Positions 22,560 to 31,014 of a stretch of 33,120 nucleotides of DNA are shown piece after piece. Numbering within the stretch: position 1 is the stretch's first letter; each line of letters opens with the position of its first letter. Both the position numbers and the translations under genes were made by a program. Origin of the DNA: UBA12088 sp964568345 (GTDB taxonomy: Bacteria > Patescibacteriota > Minisyncoccia > Phycocordibacterales > UBA12088); NCBI GenBank assembly GCA_964568345.1, contig CAZMPG010000009.1, positions 1 to 33,120 on the forward strand. The letters run 5' to 3'. Below the pieces are notes generated by a model. The model was not told where the DNA came from. It worked only from the letters and a program-made list of their open reading frames with translations, and searched no databases.

Positions 22560-22600
22560 GAAGGGGAAACCAGCACCTTATCCCAATCATTACTCATATT

Positions 22601-24565
22601 ATGAACAGAATCCTATTCAGCATTCTCACGATAGTCGTTGCGGTGCTTGCGGTCGTCGGTGGCACGGGCGCATTCTTTGGCGATCGTGAGCTCTCGAGCG
22701 GCAATACGTTTGCCGCGGGTGCGCTCGACCTCAAGGTAGACAACGATAGCTACTACAACGGCAATCGGTGCGTGAACGTGAGCACCGATCCGACCCACGA
22801 GACCTGGCAGTGGGTGGGGCAGGCGGGCTATCCCATGCCTGGCACGCCATGCTCGACGAGCTGGAATCCAGACGACCTCGGCAATGGCCGCCTCTTCTTC
22901 AACTTTACCGACCTCAAACCCGACGACGAGGGTGAGGATACCATTTCGCTTCATGCTGAGAACGACGCATGGGCGTGCATGGATCTGTCGCTCACGAGTA
23001 ACGACGATACGTCTTCGACCGAGCCGGAGCTTGGTGCGGGGGATACGCAGGAGGACCCCAACAACACGTGGGACGGCGAGCTCGCGGACAACCTCGCATT
23101 CGCGTGGTGGGCAGACGATGGGGACAATGTCTACGAGGAGGGCGAGCACCTCCTCTCCGACGGGGTACAGTCGCTTGGCGACCTCCTCCACCATGGCTCC
23201 TCGAGCTGGAGTGTTGCGCTTGCTGACAGCGAGCACAATGTCTGGACCCCCGGGCAAAACCTGCCGCTTAGCGGCGAGAGCACCCACTACCTTGCGAAAG
23301 CGTGGTGCCTCGGCACGATGACCCCAACACCGGTCGCACAAGACGATAAGACTACGGATGGCCCGCAGGTGCGCGGCACCGGCTTTTCCTGCGACGGCGC
23401 CGCACTCGGCAACGAAACGCAGACCGATCGGTTGACGGTAGACATCGCATTCCGCGCTGCGCAGGCGCGCGACGTGCCTGACTTCACCTGCGGCCGCACC
23501 AATCCTCGGCTTGCGACGCTCACCGTGAACAAGGTGGTGGTAAGCAACAACGGCGGCAACAATGTGGTGAGCGACTTCCAGCTCCAGGTGGTGGGGACGG
23601 TGGTGACGAACGTGACGAGCGGCGTGCCGACCCAGTTTGCCGCAGGTGATTACACGGTGACCGAAACGGGTATCTCCGGCTACCAGGCGAGCTTCAGTGG
23701 TGATTGTAATGCGGCGGGTCAGATTACTCTTGCCGAGAACGACTCGAAGACTTGCACCATCACGAACACCGAGCGTCCGGCGAACATCACGCTCATAAAG
23801 CAGGTCGTCAACAACAACGGCGGCACCGCGCTACCGGCAAACTTCACGCTCCGCATTGACGGCAATGTGGTCCCGAACAATACATCCTATGCGGTGACGT
23901 CGAATACAGCACACTACATTGACGAGGATGCGTATGCTGGCTATACCCTCACCTCGATCACGGGAAGTGGGTGCCCAGCAGCGACGAGCACCCCCATTGT
24001 GCTCAATGAGGGGGAGTCCATCACCTGCACCCTCACCAACGACGACACTGCGCCGGTGCAGCTCCTGAGTGATAGCTTTGGTACGGGAGGTGATGCGAAC
24101 GATATTCCGAACTGGGACGAAGAGGGTAGCGACAGTGACAGCTCGACATTGGCGCGGCAGGGGCAGGTATCCGGCGAAGACACGGAGAGTCCGAATGGTG
24201 GGAGGTTTGCAAAGATTGGCGACGGGGAATGGATTTGTCGTGCGACCACAACCACAGGATACACGTCCCTCGCGCTTCAGTACTCCTGGAAGGGAGATGC
24301 TGATGCTGAAGATGGTGAGGCCGGCGTTGTCGAGTACCGCATTGGCGGTGGCTGTACGAGCGCGTCTGGATGGACGAATGCAGCGTCGCATGAGCTCGAT
24401 GACACCAACAACAATGCGGATGAGGGTTGGAGCGGGCTCCAAACGGTCGGTGTGTCGGGGAGTGGGACGATGTACCTACGTTTCAGAAACGGGGCGAACG
24501 ATGCTGGTGACAACAACGAGTACTTTCGCATTGACAACGTAATCCTGACTGGAGTACCAAACTAG
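22601..24565 (+). CDS. TasA-like secreted protein 2 with prealbumin-like repeats and C-terminal beta domain
   Basis: The product has 654 residues. The same SipW-type start is seen (GGTGAFFGDRELSSGNTFAAGALDLKVD), followed by a TasA-like domain to about residue 295. Two SpaA/prealbumin-like repeats follow: LTVNKVVVSNNGGNNVVSDFQ...CTITN and ITLIKQVVNNNGGTALPANFT...CTLTN. The last ~170 residues form a separate beta-rich, Asp/Asn-rich domain (LLSDSFGTGGDAND to the end) that resembles carbohydrate- or metal-binding beta-sandwiches. The extra domains suggest a fibre tip, branch or adhesive subunit, while gene 1 would be the backbone. Confidence 0.85.
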   Translation: MNRILFSILTIVVAVLAVVGGTGAFFGDRELSSGNTFAAGALDLKVDNDSYYNGNRCVNVSTDPTHETWQWVGQAGYPMPGTPCSTSWNPDDLGNGRLFFNFTDLKPDDEGEDTISLHAENDAWACMDLSLTSNDDTSSTEPELGAGDTQEDPNNTWDGELADNLAFAWWADDGDNVYEEGEHLLSDGVQSLGDLLHHGSSSWSVALADSEHNVWTPGQNLPLSGESTHYLAKAWCLGTMTPTPVAQDDKTTDGPQVRGTGFSCDGAALGNETQTDRLTVDIAFRAAQARDVPDFTCGRTNPRLATLTVNKVVVSNNGGNNVVSDFQLQVVGTVVTNVTSGVPTQFAAGDYTVTETGISGYQASFSGDCNAAGQITLAENDSKTCTITNTERPANITLIKQVVNNNGGTALPANFTLRIDGNVVPNNTSYAVTSNTAHYIDEDAYAGYTLTSITGSGCPAATSTPIVLNEGESITCTLTNDDTAPVQLLSDSFGTGGDANDIPNWDEEGSDSDSSTLARQGQVSGEDTESPNGGRFAKIGDGEWICRATTTTGYTSLALQYSWKGDADAEDGEAGVVEYRIGGGCTSASGWTNAASHELDDTNNNADEGWSGLQTVGVSGSGTMYLRFRNGANDAGDNNEYFRIDNVILTGVPN

Positions 24566-24601
24566 TCTTTCGTCTGCGTGTAACGTCGTGTACGCCCCCG
24601 T

Positions 24602-25354
24602 ATGCAGCACCTTCGTCACATCGCTATAGGCATACTTACCCTGGAGCTTGTTCTCGCGGTGGTCTTGGGTGTCGGCCTCATGGTGCCGCTCCCGGGCAGG
24701 GTGGAGTTCAAGATCGTGCAGTCTGGCTCGATGGAACCGACGCTCCCCGTGGGGAGCGTCGTCGTGGTGGCGCCCGCTGCTTCCTACGGGGTCGGCGACA
24801 TGATCACGTTCGGGAGCGACACAGGAGCGCGGATACCGACGACCCACCGGGTAGCGGCAGTGGAGCGGGAGGGGGGAAGTGTACGGTACGTTACGAAGGG
24901 CGATGCGAACGAAGAGCCAGACAGTGGCCTCGTGAGCTACGACATGGTCATTGGGCGCGTGGTTGGGGTGGTGCCGCGGCTCGGCTTCGCGCTCGACTTC
25001 GCGCGGAGCAGGAACGGCTTCCTCGTGACGGTCGTCATACCCGCCGCGCTCATCGTGCTCGACGAGCTCTTCACCATCGCGGGTGTTGTGCGGAAGATGC
25101 GGCGGCGCGCGGGGCGGGAGAGTGTGCGGGCGAGGGGGGCAACGCCGGTTTCTGTGGAAGCAGGTGTCAGCACTGTCTGTGCCGGTGTGCAGCCCTACCA
25201 CACGGCATACCGCAGCCCTCCACCCTCCCCCCCTACGCATTCAACCCCTCCCCCCGCACTCGACGGCATCCGCCTCGTCCCACGCACCCCTTCGCTCCGC
25301 GAGCGAATCCACACCGAGATCCTTGGCAATACACTCATCCTCCGCAGCGCGTAG
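24602..25354 (+). CDS. Signal peptidase I of the SipW/ER type
   Basis: The product has 250 residues. An N-terminal helix (about 6-27) leads to the catalytic serine in VQSGSMEPTLPVGSVVVV. The second catalytic residue is His in the TTHRVAAVE motif, where bacterial Lys-type enzymes have Lys, which marks the SipW/archaeal/ER class. It continues with YVTKGDANEEPD and a C-terminal helix (about 138-155). The last ~80 residues form an unusual Pro/Ser/Arg-rich tail not typical of the family. SipW-type peptidases process TasA-like precursors, and this gene sits between such substrates, so it is almost certainly their dedicated peptidase. Confidence 0.9.
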   Translation: MQHLRHIAIGILTLELVLAVVLGVGLMVPLPGRVEFKIVQSGSMEPTLPVGSVVVVAPAASYGVGDMITFGSDTGARIPTTHRVAAVEREGGSVRYVTKGDANEEPDSGLVSYDMVIGRVVGVVPRLGFALDFARSRNGFLVTVVIPAALIVLDELFTIAGVVRKMRRRAGRESVRARGATPVSVEAGVSTVCAGVQPYHTAYRSPPPSPPTHSTPPPALDGIRLVPRTPSLRERIHTEILGNTLILRSA

Positions 25355-25427
25355 CACCTAACATGCAGTACACGCTCGACCTCAGAACCCATAGCCTCAC
25401 CCCCCACAGTAAAAATGACGGTAGGGA

Positions 25428-25452
25428 GATAAAGGTACCGGGTACCTTTATC
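25428..25452 (+). promoter_or_regulatory. Perfect 12-bp hairpin between the peptidase gene and the next fibre gene
   Basis: GATAAAGGTACC (25428-25439) and GGTACCTTTATC (25441-25452) are perfect complements around one base. It lies 22 bp before the preferred GTG start at 25474. If the earlier ATG 25363 were used, the hairpin would be inside coding sequence. Its presence is one reason to prefer the later start. Confidence 0.5.
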
Positions 25453-25473
25453 GGGGGAGATGAGAGGGGTGCG

Positions 25474-26433
25474 GTGTGCGGGGGCATTTCTCGCGTGGCG
25501 GGTATCGTCTGCTCGGTCGCGCTCCTGTGGGTGTACCTACCGAGTGTGGCGGCGTCGCTCGCGTACTTCACCGACACCGAGGGTGCGCCCGCAGAGCTCC
25601 GCACAGGCCTCCTCGAGCTTTCCGTCACCGACCCGGGTGTCGCTGCTGTCGGCTGTGGCGGCATGGCCGACCTCCCGGTGCCCGTCGCCGTGGAGACGAG
25701 CGGAGCGCCGGCGGTCGTGCGTGCGAGTACGACCGCTGTCTCCGGTGATGCGGCGCTATGTGACGCGCTCTCACTCGATGTGGAGCTCGGCAGCTCGAGT
25801 GAGCTCGTGTACAGCGGCCCGCTCGCCGGCTTTTTTCTCCCCGCGCACGCTCCGGCGGACCTCCGGTTCATAGCGGAGCTTCCTGCGAGCGCAGCACCGC
25901 TCCCCGATAGTGCGTCGTGCACGATGCACCTTACGTTCGACGCGTGGAGCGCGTCGCTTAGTACCACCTCTCCTGAGGGATTTTCCGACCACGACACCAC
26001 CGATGTGACATTTTCCGTCGTACCCGGTACTTGCACGAGCTGCACGCCGCCGTGTGGAGGCAACTGTGGGGATGTGACGGTGAATGTTGAGAACACGAAT
26101 GAGGCGACCCTCACCAACGAGGTCGTGGTGACGAGCAGTACCGGCGGCAACAGTGCAAATGGTGGGGCGGGGGGTGATGGTGGTGGTGGGGAAGGCGGGG
26201 GTGGAGCGGGAGGCACGATCGAGACAGGACATGCCTCGTCGTCTGCCACCATCACGAACATCGTGAATACGACGGTGACGAATGTTTCTACCGGCTGCAC
26301 GTGTGGTGACACCGCTTCATGCGGGTGCGGTGCTACGATGGCAGCGACCACCACGCTCCCCCGCGCAGCCGACCTCGCCGCCCTCATACAGGCCCGTCTC
26401 GACGAGAGCATCACCGCGCTCTCGAAACGGTAG
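25474..26433 (+). CDS. Third SipW-type secreted protein, with Gly-rich repeat module
   Basis: The preferred GTG start gives 319 residues. It is preceded by AGAGGGG (25463-25469) and places the signal helix (IVCSVALLWVYLPSVAASLAYFTDTE) normally near the N-terminus. ATG 25363 is an alternative that adds 37 residues of unusual codon use. The SLAYFTDTE motif is the SipW/TasA-type signal end. A beta-rich domain follows, then about ten Cys in short clusters. Next comes a module also found in the minus-strand surface proteins: VENTNEATLTNEVVVTSSTG, a Gly-rich run, and TGHASSSATITNIVN. It is the likely link between the fibre system and those proteins. Confidence 0.72.
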   Translation: MCGGISRVAGIVCSVALLWVYLPSVAASLAYFTDTEGAPAELRTGLLELSVTDPGVAAVGCGGMADLPVPVAVETSGAPAVVRASTTAVSGDAALCDALSLDVELGSSSELVYSGPLAGFFLPAHAPADLRFIAELPASAAPLPDSASCTMHLTFDAWSASLSTTSPEGFSDHDTTDVTFSVVPGTCTSCTPPCGGNCGDVTVNVENTNEATLTNEVVVTSSTGGNSANGGAGGDGGGGEGGGGAGGTIETGHASSSATITNIVNTTVTNVSTGCTCGDTASCGCGATMAATTTLPRAADLAALIQARLDESITALSKR

Positions 26434-26533
26434 CAGGCAAAGGCACCCTCGCCTCCTCACACCTGTCGCCGCTTGTGTTGCGCCGCGCGACATGCTTTCC
26501 TTACGGGGGATACAGATATAGAGCGAGGTGTGT

Positions 26534-26914
26534 ATGAAAAAAGAGCCCGCGATCACTGCTGCGTGTAGGCAAGAGGAACAATTCAGGGGCCTCCAGTACG
26601 AAGCAGATAAACTCGCGAGGGAGCTCGGCGAATACCGACCGCCCGAACGTGCCCCGAAGGGGCGCGGTGGTTCTGGGAGAGATAGCCTCACCCGAGCAAA
26701 GAAAGATACGACGAAGAAGGAGAAGAGACATACCGGAAAGAAATGGAGGCTTTCAAAGCGTTTTCCCTACGTGTGGTGGCCCACTGCGGGTCCAGGAGAA
26801 GGTAAAGATCGAACGGCGAAACCCAGCCATTCATTTCTCCTCGCCCTTTTCGGTGTGGATGGTGGTGATAGTACCCAATGCGATCATGTGGTGCGGAAGG
26901 AGGATGACCAGTGA
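26534..26914 (+). CDS. Hypothetical basic protein, possibly frame-disrupted
   Basis: The frame encodes 126 residues from an ATG preceded by GAGGTGTGT. Its stop overlaps the GTG start of the next gene by four bases (GTGA), which supports translation. The first ~50 residues look protein-like (FRGLQYEADKLARELGEYRPP, probably helical). After about 26690 another frame looks more natural (KERYDEEGEETYRKEMEAFKAF), and a third gives a membrane-helix-like stretch near 26835. This may be a frameshifted gene or only chance. No family is recognised. The 100 bp upstream (26434-26533) hold no clear element. Confidence 0.4.
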   Translation: MKKEPAITAACRQEEQFRGLQYEADKLARELGEYRPPERAPKGRGGSGRDSLTRAKKDTTKKEKRHTGKKWRLSKRFPYVWWPTAGPGEGKDRTAKPSHSFLLALFGVDGGDSTQCDHVVRKEDDQ

Positions 26915-27459
26915 ATATCGTGCTGCTACTCGGCAAGAAGCTGTTGCCGGATGGTTCGATGGATGGGGAGTTTGTTGACAGGTGCGAATGTGCAGCGAGG
27001 GCGTTCAGTGTTATCTCCAAATCCGCACATAGTGAGTCAACCACACTCGTCATTTCTGGAGGGATGACCGTTAAAGGTGCGGTGTCTGAGGCACAAGCTG
27101 CGGTTTCGTACCTCGCAGAGCACCACCCCGAGGTGGTCGGGCATATCCTGCTCGAAGAAAGAGCTCGTACGACCCCTGAAAACATCCTGTTCACCCAGGA
27201 ATTGCTCAAGGAGCAGGACATCACTCCCACAAGGCTCACCATTGTGGGTCGTACAAGTCAGGAACGAAAGGTGCGGGTGCTTGTAAGGCGTGTCTGGAGG
27301 CTCGGCAATCCGTGGAATACGTATATCCCGTCGCTCGATACAAGCCCATGGTATGTGCGCTTGTTTGAGCGTACGGGGATGGTCGCACTGTCATACCTCG
27401 ACCCCTACGGCACCTCGCTTCTCATGCGCCTCCTGAGGTGGTGCTGCCGCAACGGATGA
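26911..27459 (+). CDS. YdcF-family (DUF218) protein
   Basis: The product has 182 residues. GGAGG (26899-26903) precedes the GTG start. DUF218 hallmarks are in order: a hydrophobic first strand with LLLGKKLLPDG, TTLVISGGMTVKGAVSEAQAAVSYL, and the active-site-like ILLEERARTTPENILFTQELL, followed by TIVGRTSQERKVRVLVRR. The fold binds nucleotide-like ligands; roles in envelope biogenesis are known for relatives such as ElyC. No membrane anchor is visible, unlike many relatives. It ends at a bidirectional terminator. Confidence 0.85.
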   Translation: MNIVLLLGKKLLPDGSMDGEFVDRCECAARAFSVISKSAHSESTTLVISGGMTVKGAVSEAQAAVSYLAEHHPEVVGHILLEERARTTPENILFTQELLKEQDITPTRLTIVGRTSQERKVRVLVRRVWRLGNPWNTYIPSLDTSPWYVRLFERTGMVALSYLDPYGTSLLMRLLRWCCRNG

Positions 27460-27467
27460 AGCAACAC

Positions 27468-27497
27468 AAAACGCGCCTGGTTTCCCAGGCGCGTTTT
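27468..27497. terminator. Bidirectional intrinsic terminator
   Basis: A 13-bp perfect stem (27468-27480 with 27485-27497, loop TTTC) has an A-run on the left and a T-run on the right, so it can stop both the DUF218 transcript and the minus-strand transcript ending at 27515. An outer GCAAC/GTTGC pair (27461-27465 and 27501-27505) extends it. Confidence 0.9.
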
Positions 27498-27514
27498 TTC
27501 GTTGCAACGGCCCT

Positions 27515-30295
27515 TTAGAGCGAGAGCCACGAGAATGCTCGGGAGACGCGGTTGCGAATAGCGTCCCAGATGCCCGAAACTGCTTCACCTGCTTCCACGG
27601 TGGCGGCAACCTGGTCGCTTCCCGTCGCCTCCTCGGTCGTCGCGATGCGGGTCGTCTCTTCGGTACGTGCCGGTGCGAGGCCTATTTCCTGCGTTGCCGC
27701 CGCAGGCACCTCACCTCCCTCGCGGCGCACCTTCGCCATACCCTCGCGGAACGTCCCAATCTCGCGCTCCTGGAGTGCGGAGAGTGGGAAGGTGCGCTCG
27801 CACCAGAGCTCGTTCACCTTCTTCTGCGTCGTGTAGTACACGTAGCCAGTCGTCTGCTGCACGCCCCACGGTGCGAGGATGTCTGCCGCGTACTTTTCCT
27901 GAAATGCGTGCACTGCGCGGTACGTCACCTCGTCGTACGTGCCGTTTATCCGTACACCAGTTGCCTGTTCATGAGAGCGGAGGAAGTGCTGCAGCTTCAT
28001 GACGTCGGCCCTGCTGTTCTCCGCGTCGTATTTGATGTAGCTCGTGAGGAGTGGTACGCAGACACCCGGCGTCTCCAGAGTATCGTCAATCGGTCCAACT
28101 ATCACTTCAACCGAAGCAACTGGCGAGTCAACAGGGTTGCCGAGGTTGTGCTCGTAGTCGGGGTGTCGGTCGGTGCCCGACACGAAGGCTTTGTTCGTGT
28201 AGACGCCTGGCGTTGTCGATGCATTGAAGAATGCGGTGTAGCTGATGATGATCGTCTCCCCTGCGTGGATGGTGTCGAGGCCCCAGCGCTGCTCATGGAC
28301 AGCGCTCCCCGTGTCGTTGTAGATCGTATCCACGAGGAGTGCGTTGTAGACAGGACCACCCTTGTTCGTGATCACGATCTTGTACTCAACACTGCTTGAT
28401 GCACTGATGCGTCGGTCGCTCGCAAGCTTCGTTATCGAGAGGTCGGCGCGGTCGAGGCGGAGTGCACCCCCGCCGCCGGGTCGGGTGACGACACTGATGA
28501 CGTCAGTGTTGTTCGCATCGTCAGCATCGGTTTCTCGGCTCGAAGCCACGAACTGCGTCTCGATCGAAGAACCGCCGGGTATGGTGCGTGCGAGGCAGGA
28601 GGGGATAGTGATCGTGCGGGTGCCGTGCGCCTCAATGCGGCCGACCGCGTAGCGGAGCTTGCCGGAAATGGTCTCATTGAATCCAGCGAGCTCTTGCATA
28701 AACTTGTCGGTGATGCCGTCGAGCACCACCTTCGTTGCTGCCGCGTCGCCAAGGTTGTTTACCGTCACTTCGTACGTGAAGCAAGCTCCGGCACGAAGGT
28801 CGCTCGGTGCGAGTGCACGTGCACCGACCCACAGGTCTGGCCTGCCAAACGCAATGTTGCCGCTCCAGTCGCCGAAGATGTTGAAGATTGCGAGGACCCA
28901 GTTGCGGCCGAGGATGTTCGAATTGACGACATTGAGTACGTTTGCTGCTGCGTACGCGTCGCCGGTAGCAACCGAAGCATCTCCCGCACCAGCCGCCGCT
29001 TTATTGTCGCCGGTGAGTGCGTACACCGACACGTTGTTGGTGACCGTCGCCGCGTTCGTGTTTTCGACGGTGAGCCGATCGGTGCTGCCGAGCGGCGACG
29101 AGACGCCAGCGGGGTCAAGGAAAAGCTCAATACCGTCACCCGTCTCGCGCCATGCGACGCCTTCCGGGAGGCCGAAGACGTTGCCGGTCCAGCTCCCGTG
29201 GACGCGGAAGAGGAAGAGGAGGGAATCGCCGAGTACGTTCGTGTTGACCTGGTTCACCACGGTCGCGGCCGCGTGCCCATCGCCTGTTGCGATCGCCGCG
29301 TCGCCGCTCGCGGTGGCGCCATTGTCGCCCGTTGCGGCTGCGGTAGCCACGGTATTTGTGACTGCTGCGCTGTTAGTGTTCACGACGTTCGTTTCGCTCC
29401 CCGCGGGTACACCGGTGCCGAGGAGCTCTCTGAACCACTCCGCGCCAGGGAACACAATGTCACCCGCGAATGTGCCAAAGTTGTTCACGGCGAGGAGGAG
29501 ATAGTTTGCCCCGATGATGTTGGTGTTGACCACGTTCACGACATTTGCCGAAGCGTACGCGTCCCCTGTCGAGACAGATGCGCTGCCGGCGCTCGCTGAA
29601 GCGCTGTTGCCACCCGTCGTCGCAACAACCGCAAGGTCTGTGTCTACCGTCGCGGCATTCTGGTTGCTGATCGAGAGGGTCGTATCGCCGCGGTCGCAGT
29701 CTGTAAGGGAGCACGCATCGGAGTCAGGCGTGCCACCTGTGAGAATCGAGAAAAGGTTGCGCAGGTCGAGCGCCGAATGGCCCATGAGGACGTTGAGGAA
29801 GTACATGAGGCCCTCCGCGTTGAAGATGTTGGTGTTGATGACGTGGACGATGTTTGCATTCGCGTGCGCGGTGCCGGTGGTCACCGAAGCGCCGCCCGCA
29901 CCCTGTGCCGCGTTGTCGCCGGTCGCTGCGAGTACCTCGCCGGTCGTCGTTGCATCCGCTGCATTTTCTGCAGTTGTTGTCGCGTGCGTACCGTCTTGCG
30001 CCTGCATGGTCGCGTCGTTCGTGTTGGCGCCCGTCGTACTGTCGAGCGTCGCGTCTGCGTCTCCTGTCGCGATGGTTGCTTCAGGGCCAGTCGGGGTTTG
30101 TTCGGCTGCGGGCGGTGCCGCCGGGTCGGTCGTTTCAGTCGAGGTGCCAGGTGTGCCGCTGCTGCCGGGGTCAGCATCCTCCGCGTGCAGGCTCAGAACG
30201 GGCGGGAGTGACAGTAGTGCACACACCGCAACGACCGCGATGAGCACGGTGCGCGCGATGGTCTGAAGACTAGTATGAGAAGAAATGTATGACAT
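27515..30295 (-). CDS. Large secreted surface protein: repeat modules, DUF11-like domains, peptidoglycan-binding domain
   Basis: From the ATG at 30295 the product has 926 residues; upstream in-frame starts would lack a signal peptide. A signal sequence (about 12-38) and a Thr/Ala-rich region are followed by one degenerate and three good copies of a ~75-residue module (about 206-283, 302-375, 407-484). Each copy reads roughly NxNxAxVxNxVxxxATTGxN, then xTGDAYAxAxVxNxVNxN, then GxWxGNIxFG. Two DUF11/CARD-type beta domains (about 490-604 and 612-735) follow. A wall-binding domain (746-832) has VMKLQHFL, YDEVTYRAVHAFQEKY and ILAPWG...TGYVYYTT, and the C-terminus is polar with a short amphipathic end. 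The protein probably projects from the cell wall. Its start overlaps the preceding gene by 26 bp. Confidence 0.82.
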   Translation of the reverse strand: MSYISSHTSLQTIARTVLIAVVAVCALLSLPPVLSLHAEDADPGSSGTPGTSTETTDPAAPPAAEQTPTGPEATIATGDADATLDSTTGANTNDATMQAQDGTHATTTAENAADATTTGEVLAATGDNAAQGAGGASVTTGTAHANANIVHVINTNIFNAEGLMYFLNVLMGHSALDLRNLFSILTGGTPDSDACSLTDCDRGDTTLSISNQNAATVDTDLAVVATTGGNSASASAGSASVSTGDAYASANVVNVVNTNIIGANYLLLAVNNFGTFAGDIVFPGAEWFRELLGTGVPAGSETNVVNTNSAAVTNTVATAAATGDNGATASGDAAIATGDGHAAATVVNQVNTNVLGDSLLFLFRVHGSWTGNVFGLPEGVAWRETGDGIELFLDPAGVSSPLGSTDRLTVENTNAATVTNNVSVYALTGDNKAAAGAGDASVATGDAYAAANVLNVVNSNILGRNWVLAIFNIFGDWSGNIAFGRPDLWVGARALAPSDLRAGACFTYEVTVNNLGDAAATKVVLDGITDKFMQELAGFNETISGKLRYAVGRIEAHGTRTITIPSCLARTIPGGSSIETQFVASSRETDADDANNTDVISVVTRPGGGGALRLDRADLSITKLASDRRISASSSVEYKIVITNKGGPVYNALLVDTIYNDTGSAVHEQRWGLDTIHAGETIIISYTAFFNASTTPGVYTNKAFVSGTDRHPDYEHNLGNPVDSPVASVEVIVGPIDDTLETPGVCVPLLTSYIKYDAENSRADVMKLQHFLRSHEQATGVRINGTYDEVTYRAVHAFQEKYAADILAPWGVQQTTGYVYYTTQKKVNELWCERTFPLSALQEREIGTFREGMAKVRREGGEVPAAATQEIGLAPARTEETTRIATTEEATGSDQVAATVEAGEAVSGIWDAIRNRVSRAFSWLSL

Positions 30296-30815
30296 ACAGT
30301 AAAGCGCGCGTGAGCGAAGCGGCAATGCGGCTCGCGAGAGGCGCGGGTGCCTCGAGCGTCGTCGCATACTGCTTGAACTCTGCGCTATTGCTACGGTTAC
30401 TAATGGGTAGGCGCTCGGGCGTGCTGCTTGCGCCGCTCTCTGGCGGTGTCGGTGCACCGTCTACGGCAGTGGGTGCGTCGGTGCTCGACTGCCCACCCTT
30501 TTGAGCCTGCATGTGCACGACGGTCCGTGCTGAAGCCGGCGATGTGCTTGTGACCGTGTACTTGCGCACGATAGGCGTGCTGGTTGCGCGCTCGTGGAAC
30601 TCATCGAGCACCTCACCGTCCACGCTCGTCGTGATGGTTACCGAGGTCTCTTGATCCCCCTCACTCACCTGACCGCCAGGCGATACGCGGGAGCCCCCAC
30701 TCGAAGCACGCACCGAAAGGTTATTCACCACATGCACCTCGTCCGCGTACGCGCTGAAGAGCGGGGCAACGAGCATGCCGATGCACGCGATCCCTACCTG
30801 CTTGCTAATGAACAT
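30270..30815 (-). CDS. Secreted protein of unknown function
   Basis: The preferred ATG gives 181 residues with a signal peptide directly at the N-terminus (MFISKQVGIACIGMLVAPLFSAYA). ATG 30869 would add 18 residues; it lies close behind a -10-like TATAAG on the minus strand and cannot be excluded. The mature part starts with beta-prone sequence (NNLSVRASSGGS, SVTITTSVDGEVL), continues with a Ser/Thr/Pro/Ala-rich linker, and ends in a hydrophobic C-terminal helix (IAASLTRALLYVIHFF) that may anchor it in the membrane. Its last codons overlap the start of the large surface gene, so the two are co-translated and may form a complex. Confidence 0.65.
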   Translation of the reverse strand: MFISKQVGIACIGMLVAPLFSAYADEVHVVNNLSVRASSGGSRVSPGGQVSEGDQETSVTITTSVDGEVLDEFHERATSTPIVRKYTVTSTSPASARTVVHMQAQKGGQSSTDAPTAVDGAPTPPESGASSTPERLPISNRSNSAEFKQYATTLEAPAPLASRIAASLTRALLYVIHFFSY

Positions 30816-30961
30816 GTGAGCACGGTGATGCGTGTGCTCATACCGACGAACACGTACTTCCGAATCCATGGTTATTGCTTATAATCCTCCCTCTGTATGG
30901 CCTCGATTATGTGGTGTCCTTGCGCACCACATGCCTCACCGCTACCCGTATCAAGGCCCTA

Positions 30962-30986
30962 GTGGAGGGAGGAATACCTCCCCCAC
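30962..30986. terminator. Hairpin after the Gly-rich gene
   Basis: GTGG-GGGAGG (30962-30972, one bulged base) pairs with CCTCCC-CCAC (30977-30986) around AATA. It lies 29 bp beyond the stop of the minus-strand gene at 31015. There is no U-tract. The rest of 30816-31014 shows only a small GTGGTG/CACCAC hairpin near 30911-30930. Confidence 0.5.
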
Positions 30987-31014
30987 GTCCCCTTTCGTGT
31001 CGCGGAACAAACGA

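Noticed and set aside
26093..26290. CRISPR-like or satellite repeats
   Set aside because: The repetitive look comes from Gly codons in a protein-coding module. No regular direct repeats with unique spacers exist here or elsewhere in the window.
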